A stretch of DNA of 64,000 bases from Pectobacterium sp. PL152 (GCA_021907015.1 CP091064.1:1550001-1614000), one strand, 5' to 3'. Numbered from the stretch's first letter, positions 26,780 to 35,898 are shown. Numbers and translations are program-made. Notes: a model not told the origin generated them from the sequence alone.

Positions 26780-26798
26780 CTCCTCCCGTTTCGAGGAG
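26780..26798 (-). terminator. Hairpin with T-rich tail in the rtcB-like leader
   Basis: On the minus strand CTCCTC and GAGGAG flank a 7-base loop and are followed by a T-rich stretch, about 28 bases before the ligase start. It has the form of a weak terminator, so it may attenuate the ligase message or end an upstream transcript. Confidence 0.4.
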
Positions 26799-26967
26799 AA
26801 GGTTGTTTTTCCTGCAGCAGCAGATTCAGGAAAGGATGTCGGGTTATTCTAGGGAGGAATGCCGCTGTTGTAAACCGTCACGGCATAGCGCGGCACCACC
26901 GTCCGCAGCGTTGTTGAGCGCCGTCATTATCCGCGCTCAAGGCCGAGAGTATGGTAAACTCAATACA

Positions 26968-26981
26968 TTAGTCATCTCTAA
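26968..26981. promoter_or_regulatory. Possible ArsR-type operator
   Basis: TTAGTCATCTCTAA has TTAG/CTAA arms spaced by 6 bases, in an AT-rich stretch 23 bases before the ArsR gene. BigR/SqrR-like repressors bind ATTAG-type inverted repeats. Weak evidence. Confidence 0.3.
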
Positions 26982-27004
26982 ATTAGCCAGTCACGCAGGA
27001 CGGT

Positions 27005-27322
27005 ATGAACATGACGTTGAGCAATTCGGATCGGGAATTCATGCAGGACGGTGCGAAAAAAGCCGCGGCGCTGCTGCGCGCGATTGGCAACGAGAACAGG
27101 TTGCTGGTGCTTTGCCTGCTTATCGAACACGGTGAAATGTCGGTGGGTGCGCTGCTTGAACATATCCCGCTCAGCCAGTCCGCCCTCTCACAGCATCTGG
27201 CGAAAATGCGTGAAGAAGGATTGATTAGCTATCGACGCGAATCTCAAACGCTGCACTACCGCATCGAAAATCAGAATGTAGAAACGATCGTTGCCACCTT
27301 AAAAACCATTTTCTGTCCCTGA
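27005..27322 (+). CDS. ArsR-family regulator, BigR/YgaV/SqrR type
   Basis: A 105-residue winged-helix repressor. The recognition helix is in PLSQSALSQHLAKMREEGLI. Two cysteines, at about residues 37 (VLCLL) and 104 (IFCP), have the spacing of the pair that forms a tetrasulfide bridge in BigR and SqrR, so a persulfide/sulfide-responsive repressor is the likely class, not a metal sensor. No sulfide-oxidising partner gene is adjacent. It ends with its own hairpin terminator. Confidence 0.8.
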   Translation: MNMTLSNSDREFMQDGAKKAAALLRAIGNENRLLVLCLLIEHGEMSVGALLEHIPLSQSALSQHLAKMREEGLISYRRESQTLHYRIENQNVETIVATLKTIFCP

Positions 27323-27332
27323 TAGCGGCAAT

Positions 27333-27355
27333 AAAAATTTCTGGGAGAAATTTTT
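27333..27355 (+). terminator. Terminator of the ArsR gene
   Basis: AAAAATTTC pairs with GAAATTTTT, giving a 9-bp stem ending in Ts, 10 bases after the stop. A second short stem (CGTTGC/GCAACG, 27358-27372) follows. Confidence 0.7.
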
Positions 27356-27404
27356 AACGTTGCGCAGCAACGGCCCGCAGGGTGACGACCAGGGATGGCA
27401 CGCC

Positions 27405-27440
27405 ATAAAAAACGCCACGGTACAATGGCACCGTGGCGTT
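27405..27440 (-). terminator. Rho-independent terminator of the TonB receptor gene
   Basis: AACGCCACGGT and ACCGTGGCGTT form an 11-bp stem with an 8-base loop. On the minus strand it is followed by a run of Ts. It lies just after the receptor stop. Confidence 0.85.
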
Positions 27441-27467
27441 CGCGATTCAGTATGACGGATATAAAAC

Positions 27468-29768
27468 TTAGAACGACGTCTTCACGTTAACAAAGAAAGT
27501 CCGTCCCGGTTCGTTATAGGTTGCCGCACCCGCCCCCGCAATAGTAACGGAATTATTGTTCACCACATCCTGCGCATTACCGGCACGGAACAGACGTTTA
27601 TCAAACAGGTTCTCGACACCACCCGTCACGCTCAGGTTCTTATTAAACGTATAGGTACTGCTTAACCCGAACAGCGCATAAGGGCTTAACTCATTGGTCG
27701 CGCTACCCGTTACACGCTCACCTTTGTAGTTATACTTCTTCGGCTTCTGGCGACCATACCAGGTCACATCGGCCAGGAAGGAGAGGTTCTCTGTCGCCTG
27801 CCAGTCTACGGATGAGTTCAGGGTAAACTCCGGCGTAATCGACAAATAATCACCCGTGGTTTTATTCTTCGACTCCAGCATCCAGGTCAGGTTGTTACGC
27901 CAATTGATGGTCTCCGTGACAGGAACGGTCAGGTTACCTTCCAACCCCTGAATGACGGCTTTCGGTACATTGCCCCACTGGAAGATATTGGCGTTGGCAT
28001 ATCTTGAATCACTCCCGCCCACCGCTTTACCGATGACATTGTTGCCTGCTTCAATCTTGTTACGGTAATCGTTATGGAAGTAGGTGATGCCAGCGATCAA
28101 CCCATCACGGTGAAACTCCAGACCGATTTCTTTGTTCAGGCTGGTTTCCGCTTTCAGGTCTTCATTACCGATCAGGTAGCAAGACGTGCCGCCCGAACAG
28201 CCCTGCCCACGGCTATAGAGCAGGTAATTCTCGTTAGTCTGGTACAAGTTCGGCGCTTTGTAAGCACGGGCGATACCCAGCTTCAGCGTGTAGTCGTCAC
28301 CTAATTCCTGCGACAGGTTGAGCGACGGGCTCCAGTTAGTGCCCGCCGTGCTGTGATGATCGACGCGCAGCGCCGGCGTCAGCATGGTACTGTCCGTCAA
28401 TTGGACGTTATCTTCCACAAAGGCGGAAGCCAGACGAGCGGCTGATTTCTCACTGCGTCCACTGCTGCTCAACGACCCCACGCTACCACCTTCGGTCGTC
28501 GTCTGCGTGTTCGAAACCGGATCTGTCATCTTCTGCTCGTTCCACTCAACCCCGAACGTGAGTACCTGCTCGACCCAGAGATTCAGCGGAATATTCACTT
28601 CGTTGTGCGCGGTGAAGTTATCCAGTTTTATCGTGCCATATTGATTCGGAATATTGGTATCAAAAATTCCTTCTAAACCGCCAGACAGCCCCTCAAGGAT
28701 ACGGGTATTGTGCGTACGCTCGTATTGCAGATACGACGTAGAGCTGACGCCGCTGTCCCAGTAGCCGCGATGCGTTACCGCAAAATTCTGGCGGTACATA
28801 CGGTTGGTTTCCTTACCGTAATTGCTAACAACAAGCGGATTCGTGTTGGTATTTTGCGAATCACCCGCATAGATGTTGCCCTGACGGCTGGAACCCGCTT
28901 CAAACTCCAGCGACTGTTGCTTGGTCATATCCCAGCGCAACAGACCGTTGATATCTTTATTACGCACCCCTTCGCGTCCGGAAGGCAGTGAAGCTGACTG
29001 ATTACCCGCCCGCGCGGACTGATGCCCTTCGTTAATATCGCGTGCATCAGCCTGAGTTTTATTCAGGTTGCCGTACAGACGGAAACTCAGACTGTCGGTC
29101 AGGCCGCCCATCAGGCTAAAGTCGGTACGCTTGGTCGCGCCTTCCGAGCTATGCTCCGGCGCGTTCAGGTAGGTGTTCCAGGTACCATGCCATTCCTGAC
29201 TCGGCTGTTTGGTGATGATGTTAACCACACCGCCCGCTGCACCATTACCATAGCGCGCCGCCGCCGGACCGCGCAGCACTTCAATGCGCTCGACCATATC
29301 GGCAGGCACCCAGTTGGTGTCACCGCGGGTATCACGTTCACCGCGCCAGCCGTAACGCACGGCGGTACGGCTCGATACCGGCTTGCCATCCACCAGAATT
29401 AACGTGTTTTCCGGCCCCATACCGCGGATATCGATCTGACGGTTGTTACCGCGCTGGCCGCTGGTTGAGTTACCGGACAGATTGACGCCCGGCATGGTGC
29501 GAATCAGATCTGACAGGTCGTTAGCGGGCGGACGCTTGCTGATATCCTCAGCCGTAATCACCGACACGCCCGGCGCCTGACGGGTTTGCTCTGCGGCCGT
29601 CACCACCATCGTATCGCCCGATGCTTTACTTTCAGCCTGATTCTGCACCTGAGGAGCGGGTTCTGTCGAAGGAGTGGTCGAGGTCTGCGCAGCGCTCAGA
29701 AACGATGTCATCCCGCAGCTAACGCCAATGAGCGTCGCCAGATAACGACGCGATTGTGGTAGTTTCAT
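27468..29768 (-). CDS. TonB-dependent catecholate siderophore receptor, FepA/IroN/PirA-like
   Basis: An outer-membrane receptor of about 766 residues. The signal peptide runs from ATG 29768 (AGGA upstream) to about SAAQ; a longer 5' reading frame has no start signal. The TonB box is DTMVVTAAEQ near residue 50, then the plug domain (SDLIRTMPGVNLSGN, GMGPENTLILVDGKP, VERIEVLRGPAAARYG, GGVVNIITK). The 22-strand barrel ends in a terminal Phe (VKTSF). YGWRGERDTRGDTNWVP in the plug is typical of FepA-type catecholate receptors. It probably imports ferric enterobactin-like siderophores. The divergent AraC regulator is likely its activator. Confidence 0.88.
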   Translation of the reverse strand: MKLPQSRRYLATLIGVSCGMTSFLSAAQTSTTPSTEPAPQVQNQAESKASGDTMVVTAAEQTRQAPGVSVITAEDISKRPPANDLSDLIRTMPGVNLSGNSTSGQRGNNRQIDIRGMGPENTLILVDGKPVSSRTAVRYGWRGERDTRGDTNWVPADMVERIEVLRGPAAARYGNGAAGGVVNIITKQPSQEWHGTWNTYLNAPEHSSEGATKRTDFSLMGGLTDSLSFRLYGNLNKTQADARDINEGHQSARAGNQSASLPSGREGVRNKDINGLLRWDMTKQQSLEFEAGSSRQGNIYAGDSQNTNTNPLVVSNYGKETNRMYRQNFAVTHRGYWDSGVSSTSYLQYERTHNTRILEGLSGGLEGIFDTNIPNQYGTIKLDNFTAHNEVNIPLNLWVEQVLTFGVEWNEQKMTDPVSNTQTTTEGGSVGSLSSSGRSEKSAARLASAFVEDNVQLTDSTMLTPALRVDHHSTAGTNWSPSLNLSQELGDDYTLKLGIARAYKAPNLYQTNENYLLYSRGQGCSGGTSCYLIGNEDLKAETSLNKEIGLEFHRDGLIAGITYFHNDYRNKIEAGNNVIGKAVGGSDSRYANANIFQWGNVPKAVIQGLEGNLTVPVTETINWRNNLTWMLESKNKTTGDYLSITPEFTLNSSVDWQATENLSFLADVTWYGRQKPKKYNYKGERVTGSATNELSPYALFGLSSTYTFNKNLSVTGGVENLFDKRLFRAGNAQDVVNNNSVTIAGAGAATYNEPGRTFFVNVKTSF

Positions 29769-30193
29769 CAAAATTATCCTGCCCTGTAAGAAATGAATAA
29801 GTAGCCTGAAAAAGGAGCAACATCGCAGCCGGTACAGCGACACCTAACGACAATCAGCAAAAACGCTGAATAACGGCGGAGATAAAACGCGCAGACGTGG
29901 CGGTTATCGGGAGAGAAGCGTCATGCCAACGGGCATCACGGCGTGTTGTTATGAAATGCTGTGTGTAATCAATCAGCCCTTTTCTCCGCATTGCCGGAAA
30001 TGGAAAATGCATTTATCGTACAATGTGACGTTTTCAACGAAAAATGCTATTGAGAAGTATTTGCATTACCATTTTGACGCGGTCATTGTTACATTTGTCA
30101 TTCAGGACGGGGTTTGCTCTAGCAGCAAAATGTTTTGCCAAAGCATCAAAATGGAAGGCGCAGGTCGAAGGGTTTAATCAGGTAGGTAATCAC
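29769..30193. other. Divergent promoter region of receptor and AraC regulator
   Basis: A 425-bp AT-rich gap with no credible gene. It contains the Fur-box-like site at 30051-30065. The remainder shows nothing I can support. Confidence 0.4.
30051..30065. promoter_or_regulatory. Fur-box-like site
   Basis: TGAGAAGTATTTGCA matches the 7-1-7 Fur core in about 10 of 14 positions and has the TATTTGCATT half often seen in siderophore gene promoters. Iron control of the receptor and regulator is a reasonable inference. Confidence 0.5.
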
Positions 30194-31177
30194 GTGCGCA
30201 GCTTCACACAGTCATCAAAGCCAATCTATAAAGATCACATCGTTCAGCAATCCAGCTTGGTCGCGAACAATTACCGTTTTATCGGCCCCCGGCTGATCGA
30301 TAACACGCCGGTGCTATTTGGGTCGTTCAGTGTCGTGCAGCTTAATCCGCACCTGATTCTGCATACCGCAGATGTGATTAATCGCCACAACATGAAAACC
30401 CAAAACTTGCTGGATGACGCCATCAAGCTCGCCATTGTGGTGAGCGGCAATGCGCATATCTCATTTGACCATCAGGAACTGCACCTGGGAGAGAGCCAGC
30501 CTGCTTCGCTGATTTCGCTGACGGAGCCGACGATGTTCACCCGCATCGGCAAGCGTGATGAATATGAGCGAACGATTACGCTGACGTTCGACAGGGAATG
30601 GCTGTACGGCAATATGATGGACACCGTTGGCGACTGGCAGGCTATCCACGATTTCACGCAGACCCATCTGGCGACACACCTGTGGACGCCGTCCCGGCAG
30701 GCGCTGGCGATTGCCTTACAGACGCTGGACGCTGAACCTTGCCAAACGCCGCTCCAGCGCCTGTATCTGGAAACGCAGTGTATGGGCCTGATTATCGAGG
30801 CTTTTACGTCATTGACCGCCAGCGTAGCGCAGGAGAAAAGCAGCGGTGTGACCCTGCGCGGCTACCATCGCATTCAACAGATCAGAGATATGCTGGAAAG
30901 CGGCAGCGCCGATCAGCTTTCGATGAGTGAGATAGCCAAAAGCGTCAACATGAGTGAAAGTACGCTACAGCGCCATTTTCGTCAGACGTTCAATATGAGC
31001 GTGTTTGAGTACCTGCGTAACTGCCGCTTACAGCGCGCCATGCTGGCCTTGCAAAAAGACGGCATCGGTATTGCGCAAGCGGCCAGCATCGCCGGTTACA
31101 ACAGCCCCGCCAACTTTGCCACCGCCCTGCGCCGTGCATTCGGTATTACACCGGGGCAGCTAAAAGACCGCTTCTGA
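30194..31177 (+). CDS. AraC-family regulator, PchR-like, of the siderophore receptor
   Basis: A regulator of about 327 residues if it starts at GTG 30194 (AGGTAGG upstream); the frame stays open further 5' but that part overlaps the promoter region. The C-terminus has the two AraC HTH units: LSMSEIAKSVNMSESTLQRHF and IGIAQAASIAGYNSPANFATA, ending FGITPGQLKDRF. The N-terminal part (HISFDHQELHLGESQPASLI) resembles the ligand domain of PchR-type regulators, which sense ferric siderophores. Its place divergent from a receptor supports that role. Confidence 0.8.
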   Translation: MRSFTQSSKPIYKDHIVQQSSLVANNYRFIGPRLIDNTPVLFGSFSVVQLNPHLILHTADVINRHNMKTQNLLDDAIKLAIVVSGNAHISFDHQELHLGESQPASLISLTEPTMFTRIGKRDEYERTITLTFDREWLYGNMMDTVGDWQAIHDFTQTHLATHLWTPSRQALAIALQTLDAEPCQTPLQRLYLETQCMGLIIEAFTSLTASVAQEKSSGVTLRGYHRIQQIRDMLESGSADQLSMSEIAKSVNMSESTLQRHFRQTFNMSVFEYLRNCRLQRAMLALQKDGIGIAQAASIAGYNSPANFATALRRAFGITPGQLKDRF

Positions 31178-31189
31178 TTCCGAATCACT

Positions 31190-31226
31190 AATAACCAAAT
31201 GGAATTTATTATTCCGTTTGGTTATT
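31190..31226 (+). terminator. Terminator of the AraC gene
   Basis: AATAACCAAA-T-GGAA pairs with TTCC-G-TTTGGTTATT around a 7-base loop; one mismatch in the stem. It ends shortly after the AraC stop. Confidence 0.7.
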
Positions 31227-31286
31227 AATCGCTCTTCAGCGATGCGCAGTAAATTAATGTTTTTCTGCCAGCACACATGACAACCC

Positions 31287-32615
31287 ATGACCAATCAGAC
31301 TGATATCACCGCAGCGCTTGCCCACCACATCATCCATAGCGAACCCAATCGGGAAGCGATTGATGCCGCCCGTGACGGGGTGACTGACTTCATCTCCACC
31401 GCGCTCCCAATTGCACAAGGGGCCATTGCCGATAGCGGGCTCGCGCCGTTAAAGCAGGTATTCAGCGGCACGGACAGCCTGACGCGTAGTCTGATTCTGG
31501 GCTATTCCGGTCACGTACTGGACTTTGACGATTACCATCCGGCGTTTCGTGGACACCCCAGCACCGTCATCCTGCCTGCGCTATTTGCCCTTGCCGCAGA
31601 GGATTCATCCGTAACGGAAGAAGCGTTTTTGGCGGCGTATGTGATCGGCGTGGAAGCGGCAGGCAGAATCGGGCTGGCATGCGGCCCGCGTCATTACAGC
31701 CTCGGCTACCACAACACCGCCACACTCGGCGCTATCGCCGCCGCCGCTGCCGCAGCACGTCTGGCTGGCGCGTCGGTGGAACAGACGCAGACCATTCTTG
31801 GTCTGGCTGCCACACAGGCCGCAGGGCTGCGGGCGCAGTTTGGTTCAGCGGTCAAACCGCTACATGCCGGGCTTTCCGCCAGAGCGGGGCTAACCGCCCT
31901 CAAGCTGGGCTTAGCAGGTTTTGAGGGCAACACACAGCAGGTGATTGACGCCTTTCTTGCCGCGCACGGCGATCAAAAACAGCAGCCGGAGCTGCTGGTT
32001 GAAAACTGGGGTGCGCCGTGGCGTATGCTTTCTCCCGGCCTGGAGTTCAAGCGCTACCCAACCTGTGGCGGCACCCACAGCGCTGCCGAAGCGGCTTTTG
32101 CCCTGCGGGAACAGTGGCATCAGCAGAATGGTGCGGATGCCGATCTGGCCGCTGCCATCGAACAGATCACGGTGACATTCCCGCCGGGTGGCGATGTTGC
32201 ACCGTTTATCCGTAACGCGAAAAACGGTGTAGAGGCACGGTTCAGTCTGGAATATGTGATTGCGGCGGCGCTGATTGAAGGGGAGCTGAAGCTGGCACAT
32301 TTCTCGGAAGCACCGGTTGAAACCACGATCTCCGCGCTGGCAAAGCGCGTCGTACGCCGCGCCGATGAAACCGCCCCACCCGATGAGCTTGACCCGGAAG
32401 CACGTTTTCATGAAGTTACGCTGCACTTGCGTAACGGCAACACGTTAGTACAGCGCACGACTCGTCAGGAAACCTCGGCACGCCCCACCGATCTCCGTGC
32501 CAAGCTGCGGCAAACTCCCGGGTCGCTGACGCATCTCGACAGCGACCTGATCGCTGACCGCTGCGCATTACGGCATGACGGCGATTTACGCTATTTGCTT
32601 GGGCTGTTGTTTTAA
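31287..32615 (+). CDS. MmgE/PrpD-family protein
   Basis: A 442-residue member of the MmgE/PrpD family (2-methylcitrate dehydratase, cis-aconitate decarboxylase, iminodisuccinate epimerase relatives). Family segments: HVLDFDDYHPAFRGHPSTVILPAL near residue 76, GYHNTATLGAIAAAAAAARL, AVKPLHAGLSARAG and FKRYPTCGGTHSAAEA. No prp genes are near, so methylcitrate metabolism is not supported by context. There is no good ribosome-binding site before the ATG. It most likely acts on a small carboxylic acid in the cytoplasm; the substrate is unknown. Confidence 0.8.
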   Translation: MTNQTDITAALAHHIIHSEPNREAIDAARDGVTDFISTALPIAQGAIADSGLAPLKQVFSGTDSLTRSLILGYSGHVLDFDDYHPAFRGHPSTVILPALFALAAEDSSVTEEAFLAAYVIGVEAAGRIGLACGPRHYSLGYHNTATLGAIAAAAAAARLAGASVEQTQTILGLAATQAAGLRAQFGSAVKPLHAGLSARAGLTALKLGLAGFEGNTQQVIDAFLAAHGDQKQQPELLVENWGAPWRMLSPGLEFKRYPTCGGTHSAAEAAFALREQWHQQNGADADLAAAIEQITVTFPPGGDVAPFIRNAKNGVEARFSLEYVIAAALIEGELKLAHFSEAPVETTISALAKRVVRRADETAPPDELDPEARFHEVTLHLRNGNTLVQRTTRQETSARPTDLRAKLRQTPGSLTHLDSDLIADRCALRHDGDLRYLLGLLF

Positions 32616-32655
32616 CAAGATGCTGTTTTAACAACATACTGTTTTAACAGGATGC
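32608..32655 (+). repeat. Three tandem 16-bp repeats over the MmgE/PrpD stop codon
   Basis: TGTTTTAACA recurs at 32608, 32624 and 32640 with exact 16-base spacing; the full unit is TGTTTTAACAnnATrC. The first copy contains the stop codon of the upstream gene. Confidence 0.75.
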
Positions 32656-32660
32656 GAGGT

Positions 32661-32688
32661 GCTGTCGATAACCCTCATTATCGACAGC
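32661..32688. terminator. Hairpin between MmgE/PrpD and lipoprotein genes
   Basis: GCTGTCGATA and TATCGACAGC form a perfect 10-bp stem with an 8-base loop between convergent genes. There is no T-run on either side. Confidence 0.6.
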
Positions 32689-32768
32689 CCTATTATCAGC
32701 AATACTATTACTGGCAATACCATGAACGCCAATACCCTTGCCGACAACCACCACACTGTCAGATCGAA

Positions 32769-34481
32769 TTAGTCTGCCTGATGGGAAAGCCATTTCCCTT
32801 TTTCATCAAATACCGTCACGCCCGGCACTCTGGAGTAGTTCCCTTCCCCTTCTGATTTATAGTGGGTCGCCAGTATATGGGGAGCGCGATAATTAAACTC
32901 AAAATAGCCATCATCAGGATTCTTGACGATCAGTTTGCCCGCACTATCGATGAGTCCTTCTTCTACCTTGAAGTAGCGATTATCAAGGTTGTTTTTAAAA
33001 GACGTCGCTTCACCATACGTAAACAGGTTCTTTTTCTCTTGTGCGGCGATAGCAGGGAAACGCGTCACATCAAGCTGACGTAATACATGCAAGAACATCA
33101 GGCGTTCCAGCGGCGTTCCCGCATCTTTCGGGACTAAAAATTGCAATGTAAGCCCGCTTCCTACATTCACATTGTATTCATAGCCGACAAACGCGCTGTC
33201 GCCATAAATAAAAATGTTATCAACTTCTTTACCTTCGGGGACGATCTCTTTGGTTTCAGCCATGAGTTCAGGAATCGATTGGGGTGCGATCGTAAAATAA
33301 ATATCGTACTTAAACACTTCCGACGGGAACCGTATTTCAATGCGCGTTTTTGACATGCTCCGTTTAATAAAGCGTTCAGGCTTTTCCATGCGCTGTTCGA
33401 GCGTTTTCCAGATAGCCTGATGCATTTCTGAAATATTAAATACATCAGCGATCTTTACGCCATACTTCGCTTCCAGTTCCTGCTGAGATAATGCCAAATC
33501 GTACATCGACAACGCCTGCTCGCCACGGTAACGTTCATCCATGGTACGCAGTACGGCAAACGCGTTGGCTAACGCGACAGTGTCTTCAGCATTCGCTAAC
33601 CCGATAAAGTAGCGTTGCTTAGCCTCATCATATTGAAAATAGACCGTTTCCAATTTGCCTTGTTGATTAGCATATGCCGCGCCGTTTTCCGACTGGAACA
33701 GCACGCCCTTTTGCCCTTCCAGCCACGATGCCAGATTAAACGCCTCTTTTGCCGCGCTAACGGTAAACAGGTCAAAATCGGTCTTATTCTGCTTATCCCG
33801 ATAGGTGTAGATCTGCGTGTCTTTATTTTCCCGATCGATAAGCAGACGTCCCATTCTGCGCACGTAAGTCCCGTGTTCCCACAAGCTCAGCTTATCGAAC
33901 ATGGCAAACGGCAGCTTAATCGTAAAGTCGTCTTCAGGATAAAAAGGGATGCCGGGGAAATCATCCATCGGCGCGCGGTTAAATGTTTCTTTCTCTTCAA
34001 GAAGCCGCGCCTGATAGGCTTGTTTACGTTCTTCAAAACGCTGCTTGAGCTTGAGTAAAGCAGGTGACTGTTCTTCCGTCTTTTTCAAGACCATGGTGAT
34101 TTCACAATAATAAAACGCACAGGCAGCGCTTTTATCCGATACGAACGTAACTGTATTTCTCCCGGTGATGTTTAGCGTGTGCCACATACCGTTGACCTGT
34201 ATACGGTTGTCTTTCATTTCCTCGGTATATTCGCCATCCTCGCTGTAGTAACTCACCTGCGTCGGCGTCAGATTAAAATAGAGGTCGTTTTTAATGCCCT
34301 TGAGGTTTTGTGCGATATGTTCCTGAAGGTTATCTCTGTTTTTATTAGCTTCAGGATTTTTACTGTTATCAAACACCACACGGATATCCTCAACCAGATA
34401 TTTCCCCTCGCTCAGTGTCTCTTCTCCGTTACAACCCGACAGCCACAACGCCATCATGATAATACCCAGGTATTTCTTCAT
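32769..34481 (-). CDS. Large lipoprotein of unknown function
   Basis: A 570-residue lipoprotein not assigned to any family. Start at ATG 34481 (AGGGAT upstream; a GTG lies one codon before). The signal peptide MKKYLGIIMMALWLSGC ends in a lipobox with Cys near residue 17; the next residues, Asn-Gly, give no Asp+2 retention signal, so outer-membrane location is likely. The rest is hydrophilic and charged, with a possible coiled-coil region around residues 130-170 (LLKLKQRFEERKQAYQARL) and two cysteines in ACAFYYCEITM. Its base composition is more AT-rich than its neighbours, which hints at transfer. It is monocistronic. Confidence 0.7.
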   Translation of the reverse strand: MKKYLGIIMMALWLSGCNGEETLSEGKYLVEDIRVVFDNSKNPEANKNRDNLQEHIAQNLKGIKNDLYFNLTPTQVSYYSEDGEYTEEMKDNRIQVNGMWHTLNITGRNTVTFVSDKSAACAFYYCEITMVLKKTEEQSPALLKLKQRFEERKQAYQARLLEEKETFNRAPMDDFPGIPFYPEDDFTIKLPFAMFDKLSLWEHGTYVRRMGRLLIDRENKDTQIYTYRDKQNKTDFDLFTVSAAKEAFNLASWLEGQKGVLFQSENGAAYANQQGKLETVYFQYDEAKQRYFIGLANAEDTVALANAFAVLRTMDERYRGEQALSMYDLALSQQELEAKYGVKIADVFNISEMHQAIWKTLEQRMEKPERFIKRSMSKTRIEIRFPSEVFKYDIYFTIAPQSIPELMAETKEIVPEGKEVDNIFIYGDSAFVGYEYNVNVGSGLTLQFLVPKDAGTPLERLMFLHVLRQLDVTRFPAIAAQEKKNLFTYGEATSFKNNLDNRYFKVEEGLIDSAGKLIVKNPDDGYFEFNYRAPHILATHYKSEGEGNYSRVPGVTVFDEKGKWLSHQAD

Positions 34482-34574
34482 CACTTCATCCCTGTAAAAT
34501 TAAAAAGCCTCTGAATGCCGCGGCACGCAGAGGCTAGCAATGCATCAGTAAGCTGATGTTATCAAAAAATTTAT

Positions 34575-34700
34575 TATACTCGTCATACTTCAAGTTGCAT
34601 GTGCGTTGGCTACGCTCACTTACCCGAATCACTTACCTCAGCAATCTCGTCGGGATTCCTTCCCTTGCCGCCTTCACGAAACTCGAATTATTTAGAGTCT
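34575..34700 (-). repeat. ERIC element (compact form)
   Basis: From TATACTCGTCATACTTCAAG to ACTCGAATTATTTAGAG, about 126 bp, the standard ERIC length. The central part is more diverged than in the other two copies (GTAAGTGATTCGGGTAAG on the minus strand). No insertion is present. Confidence 0.85.
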
Positions 34701-34719
34701 ATCATTCAGGCACTGCCGG

Positions 34720-35898
34720 TTAGGGTTTTAGCCATTGGTCCAGAAAGCGAAACACCTCTTCCTGCTGTTCCTGATAGAACACGTGCCCCAGCTCAGGCCA
34801 TATTTTGGTTTGCAGTTTGCTGCCTGCCCGTTGGGATTGCCATACCTCATGCATTTTGGCATAAGCATCCTCAACCGATTTCGTCGGGAACAGCTTATCT
34901 TGGCCACCGTTAAATAACAGCATCGGTTTTGGTGCAGCAACGCTCGCCACATCCGGGAAGTCAAAGCGTGTCGGTTGCCCCGGATGCAGCATATAGAATG
35001 CCGACTGGCCTCTGAGCACATTATTGCCCGGCGTCATCAGCCCCTCGTATGTACCAATCCAGGAGACTGCCGCCGTTGCTGCCACCTTGTCCGATAGCGC
35101 GGCGAGCTGCCAGGCACGATAGGCACCCATTGAGAACCCTACGACGCCAATACGTTGCTTATCAACCCGCTCAAGCGATGCCAGAAAGTCCGTTGCCCGC
35201 ATGTCTTCATAGGCCATCAGACCCGCGAGCGAACGCCCCAGATTAAAGAAGTTACTTGCCAGTGCCTGCTGCTGCTCATATTTGATCGGCCCGCGCGATC
35301 CCCAACCTAGCGCATCAACCGCCAGCACTACATAGCCCCGCTTCGCCAGTTCATCCCCGACAAAACGACCAGTGAAAAACTTATCCGCCCATGCCTGTGC
35401 AGAAACGAGCTGTTCGTCATTGCCCCACGGCTTGATCATCTTCTCCTTGCCGATATCAAACTTCGCGCCGTGATCGTGCAGCAGGATGACAGCAGGATGC
35501 GGCCCCGCGCTTTTTGGCGTCAGGAGCAACGCATCTACGCGGCTTTCATCCGTCAGATTGAACGCAACTTTCTCCGCCGTGTAGCTACCGCGATCCTGTT
35601 TTTCAATCGCCTGCGGCGCAAAGTCTTTGGTGGAATCCGGCGTCAGGAGCAGCGAACGCAGTGTTTTTCGCGACTGGGATTGCCACTGGCTAAAATCCGT
35701 AAAATTTCCGGATAGCCAGGAATCCGAGTAGGTCATCTGCTGTTTAAGCTGCGGATAAAACGAAGGCAGCCCTTCATCCGTGACCGCCTGATTCGTCGCG
35801 GGTTGAATCGTAGGGTTCATATCGTTCGCCATCAGTGAAGGGCTGGCCAGCAACGCCGCCAGTAGCCAGACAGAGGAGCGTAAGGTATTAAAATTCAT
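34720..35898 (-). CDS. Exported alpha/beta hydrolase (dienelactone hydrolase / acetyl esterase-like)
   Basis: About 392 residues with a signal peptide (MNFNTLRSS, hydrophobic core, cleavage near SLMAND). GAGG fits the second of two ATGs (35898). The alpha/beta-hydrolase core is seen in HPAVILLHDHGAKFD (oxyanion region), the nucleophile Ser in GFSMGAYRAW, the acid Asp in NGGQDKLFP and the His in ELGHVFYQ. It acts in the periplasm or outside, probably as an esterase; in a plant-associated bacterium a deacetylase of polysaccharide fragments is possible but unproven. It is monocistronic. Confidence 0.78.
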   Translation of the reverse strand: MNFNTLRSSVWLLAALLASPSLMANDMNPTIQPATNQAVTDEGLPSFYPQLKQQMTYSDSWLSGNFTDFSQWQSQSRKTLRSLLLTPDSTKDFAPQAIEKQDRGSYTAEKVAFNLTDESRVDALLLTPKSAGPHPAVILLHDHGAKFDIGKEKMIKPWGNDEQLVSAQAWADKFFTGRFVGDELAKRGYVVLAVDALGWGSRGPIKYEQQQALASNFFNLGRSLAGLMAYEDMRATDFLASLERVDKQRIGVVGFSMGAYRAWQLAALSDKVAATAAVSWIGTYEGLMTPGNNVLRGQSAFYMLHPGQPTRFDFPDVASVAAPKPMLLFNGGQDKLFPTKSVEDAYAKMHEVWQSQRAGSKLQTKIWPELGHVFYQEQQEEVFRFLDQWLKP

